Shown here: positions 63,629 through 64,000 of the stretch, in pieces
Layout of the letters: every line of letters starts with the position of its first letter
Position numbering within the stretch: the first letter of the stretch is position 1
Source of the DNA: Candidatus Acidianus copahuensis
Lineage (GTDB): Archaea; Thermoproteota; Thermoprotei_A; Sulfolobales; Sulfolobaceae
Reading direction: 5' to 3'
NCBI RefSeq assembly: GCF_000632495.1
Contig: NZ_JFZT01000035.1
Span: 4,151 to 68,150, forward strand
DNA length: 64,000 bases
Position numbers and translations under genes: made by a program
The notes under the pieces: generated by a model
What the model saw: the letters and a program-made list of their open reading frames with translations, nothing else
What the model was told of the DNA's origin: nothing
The model's database searches: none

Positions 63629-63952
63629 ATGGCAAAAATTCTCTTCCTCCTAATGGATGAAAAAAGGCTTCCTACCTCGTTAGTAATAGCAAAGAACTCT
63701 CTTAATCGGTATGAAGACGTAAAGGTAATAATTTTAGGTGAAGCGCTTAAGGCACTTAAATCTCTAGATGAAGAAGGGTTGGCTGCCTTAGAAGAATTAC
63801 AGAAACGGGGAGCAATAGATTCAGCATGCTTCTATTCAGCTGAAAAGGAGGGAATCAAGGATGATGTATTGGACATGGGTATAACGTTAGCTCCTATAGG
63901 CGAAAGGATGGCAAAATATATTAACCAAGGATATGTTCCATTAACGTTTTAA
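63629..63952 (+). CDS. DsrE-like small protein
   Basis: A 107-residue protein from ATG 63629 (MAKILFLLMDEKRLP); a longer in-frame start exists, but the TATA box about 25 bp upstream of 63629 supports a leaderless start there. Alternating strands and helices (KVIILGEALKAL, LAALEELQKRGAIDSACFYSAEKEG, LDMGITLAPIGERMAKYINQGY) resemble DsrE/DsrF-like proteins, which carry or sense sulfur in many thiotrophs. It has one cysteine (SACFYS), at about the position of the cysteine in some DsrE proteins. Sulfur metabolism would fit the organism. Moderate confidence. Confidence 0.55.
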   Translation: MAKILFLLMDEKRLPTSLVIAKNSLNRYEDVKVIILGEALKALKSLDEEGLAALEELQKRGAIDSACFYSAEKEGIKDDVLDMGITLAPIGERMAKYINQGYVPLTF

Positions 63953-64000
63953 GATATCTTCAATGACCTTATGTGCGCTATTTCTTCCTGGAACCCCCGT

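Noticed and set aside
1..64000. tRNA or rRNA genes
   Set aside because: No intergenic segment shows a T-loop GTTCRANNC with matching acceptor stem, or rRNA-like sequence, that I could support by eye.

Overview
The window reads as chromosomal DNA of a thermoacidophilic archaeon of the order Sulfolobales, close to Sulfolobus/Saccharolobus in gene content. The DNA is strongly AT-rich. Many genes look leaderless, with a TATA-like box about 25-30 bp before the start codon, and GTG/TTG starts occur. Several proteins resemble characterised Saccharolobus solfataricus enzymes: two types of GH116 glycosidase, a GH38 alpha-mannosidase, a gluconate dehydratase and an archaeal four-subunit ferredoxin oxidoreductase. 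I found no rRNA, tRNA or CRISPR array.

Region 1 (0-5 kb) is accessory. It holds a solitary CARF-PIN protein, a coiled-coil protein with tandem repeats and a PD-(D/E)XK-like C-terminus, a decayed MFS transporter/TrmB regulator pair, and a persulfide dioxygenase-like metallohydrolase. Region 2 (5-20 kb) is central and carboxylate metabolism: a porGDAB-type oxidoreductase operon, a fused DmsB-DmsC electron-transfer protein, a CitE-like lyase, a molybdenum hydroxylase large subunit, an acyl-CoA dehydrogenase, a class III aminotransferase, fixCX, mtnA and a drug-type MFS exporter. A candidate C/D-box sRNA lies between fixX and mtnA. Region 3 (19.5-22.5 kb) holds mobile-element debris and a second coiled-coil/nuclease-like gene whose internal repeats are identical at DNA level.

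Region 4 (22.5-51.7 kb) is a large sugar-acid and glycan catabolic island. It starts with a GntR/FadR-type regulator, an enolase-superfamily dehydratase, a split UxaA-type dehydratase and a sugar-porter MFS; a shared palindromic operator candidate precedes the last two transcription units. It continues with GH116, SMP-30 lactonase, SDR dehydrogenase, a propeller-like protein of unknown function, a second GH116 type, a GnaD-like dehydratase, a MupG/DUF871-like protein, GH38 alpha-mannosidase, a transporter, nagA, a GlmS homologue lacking the glutaminase nucleophile, and a third GH116. Region 5 (52-59.5 kb) is an Opp-type ABC importer arranged divergently around its binding protein. Region 6 (60-64 kb) has a carboxylate-type transporter paired with an acyl-CoA synthetase, then repeat debris and a DsrE-like gene.

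The best candidate for a little-described system is the 28-59 kb island. Alpha-mannosidase, beta-glucosidase/beta-N-acetylglucosaminidase-type GH116 enzymes, NagA and a GlmS-like enzyme that cannot use glutamine in the normal way would together dismantle a mannose/glucose/GlcNAc glycan and return amino sugar to fructose-6-phosphate. This composition resembles the N-glycan of Sulfolobales S-layer proteins. The SDR, lactonase and dehydratase set could process the remaining oxidisable sugar, conceivably sulfoquinovose. The link is inference from gene content. The individual enzyme families, the missing cysteine, and an exact 123-bp identity between two otherwise diverged GH116 genes are seen directly.
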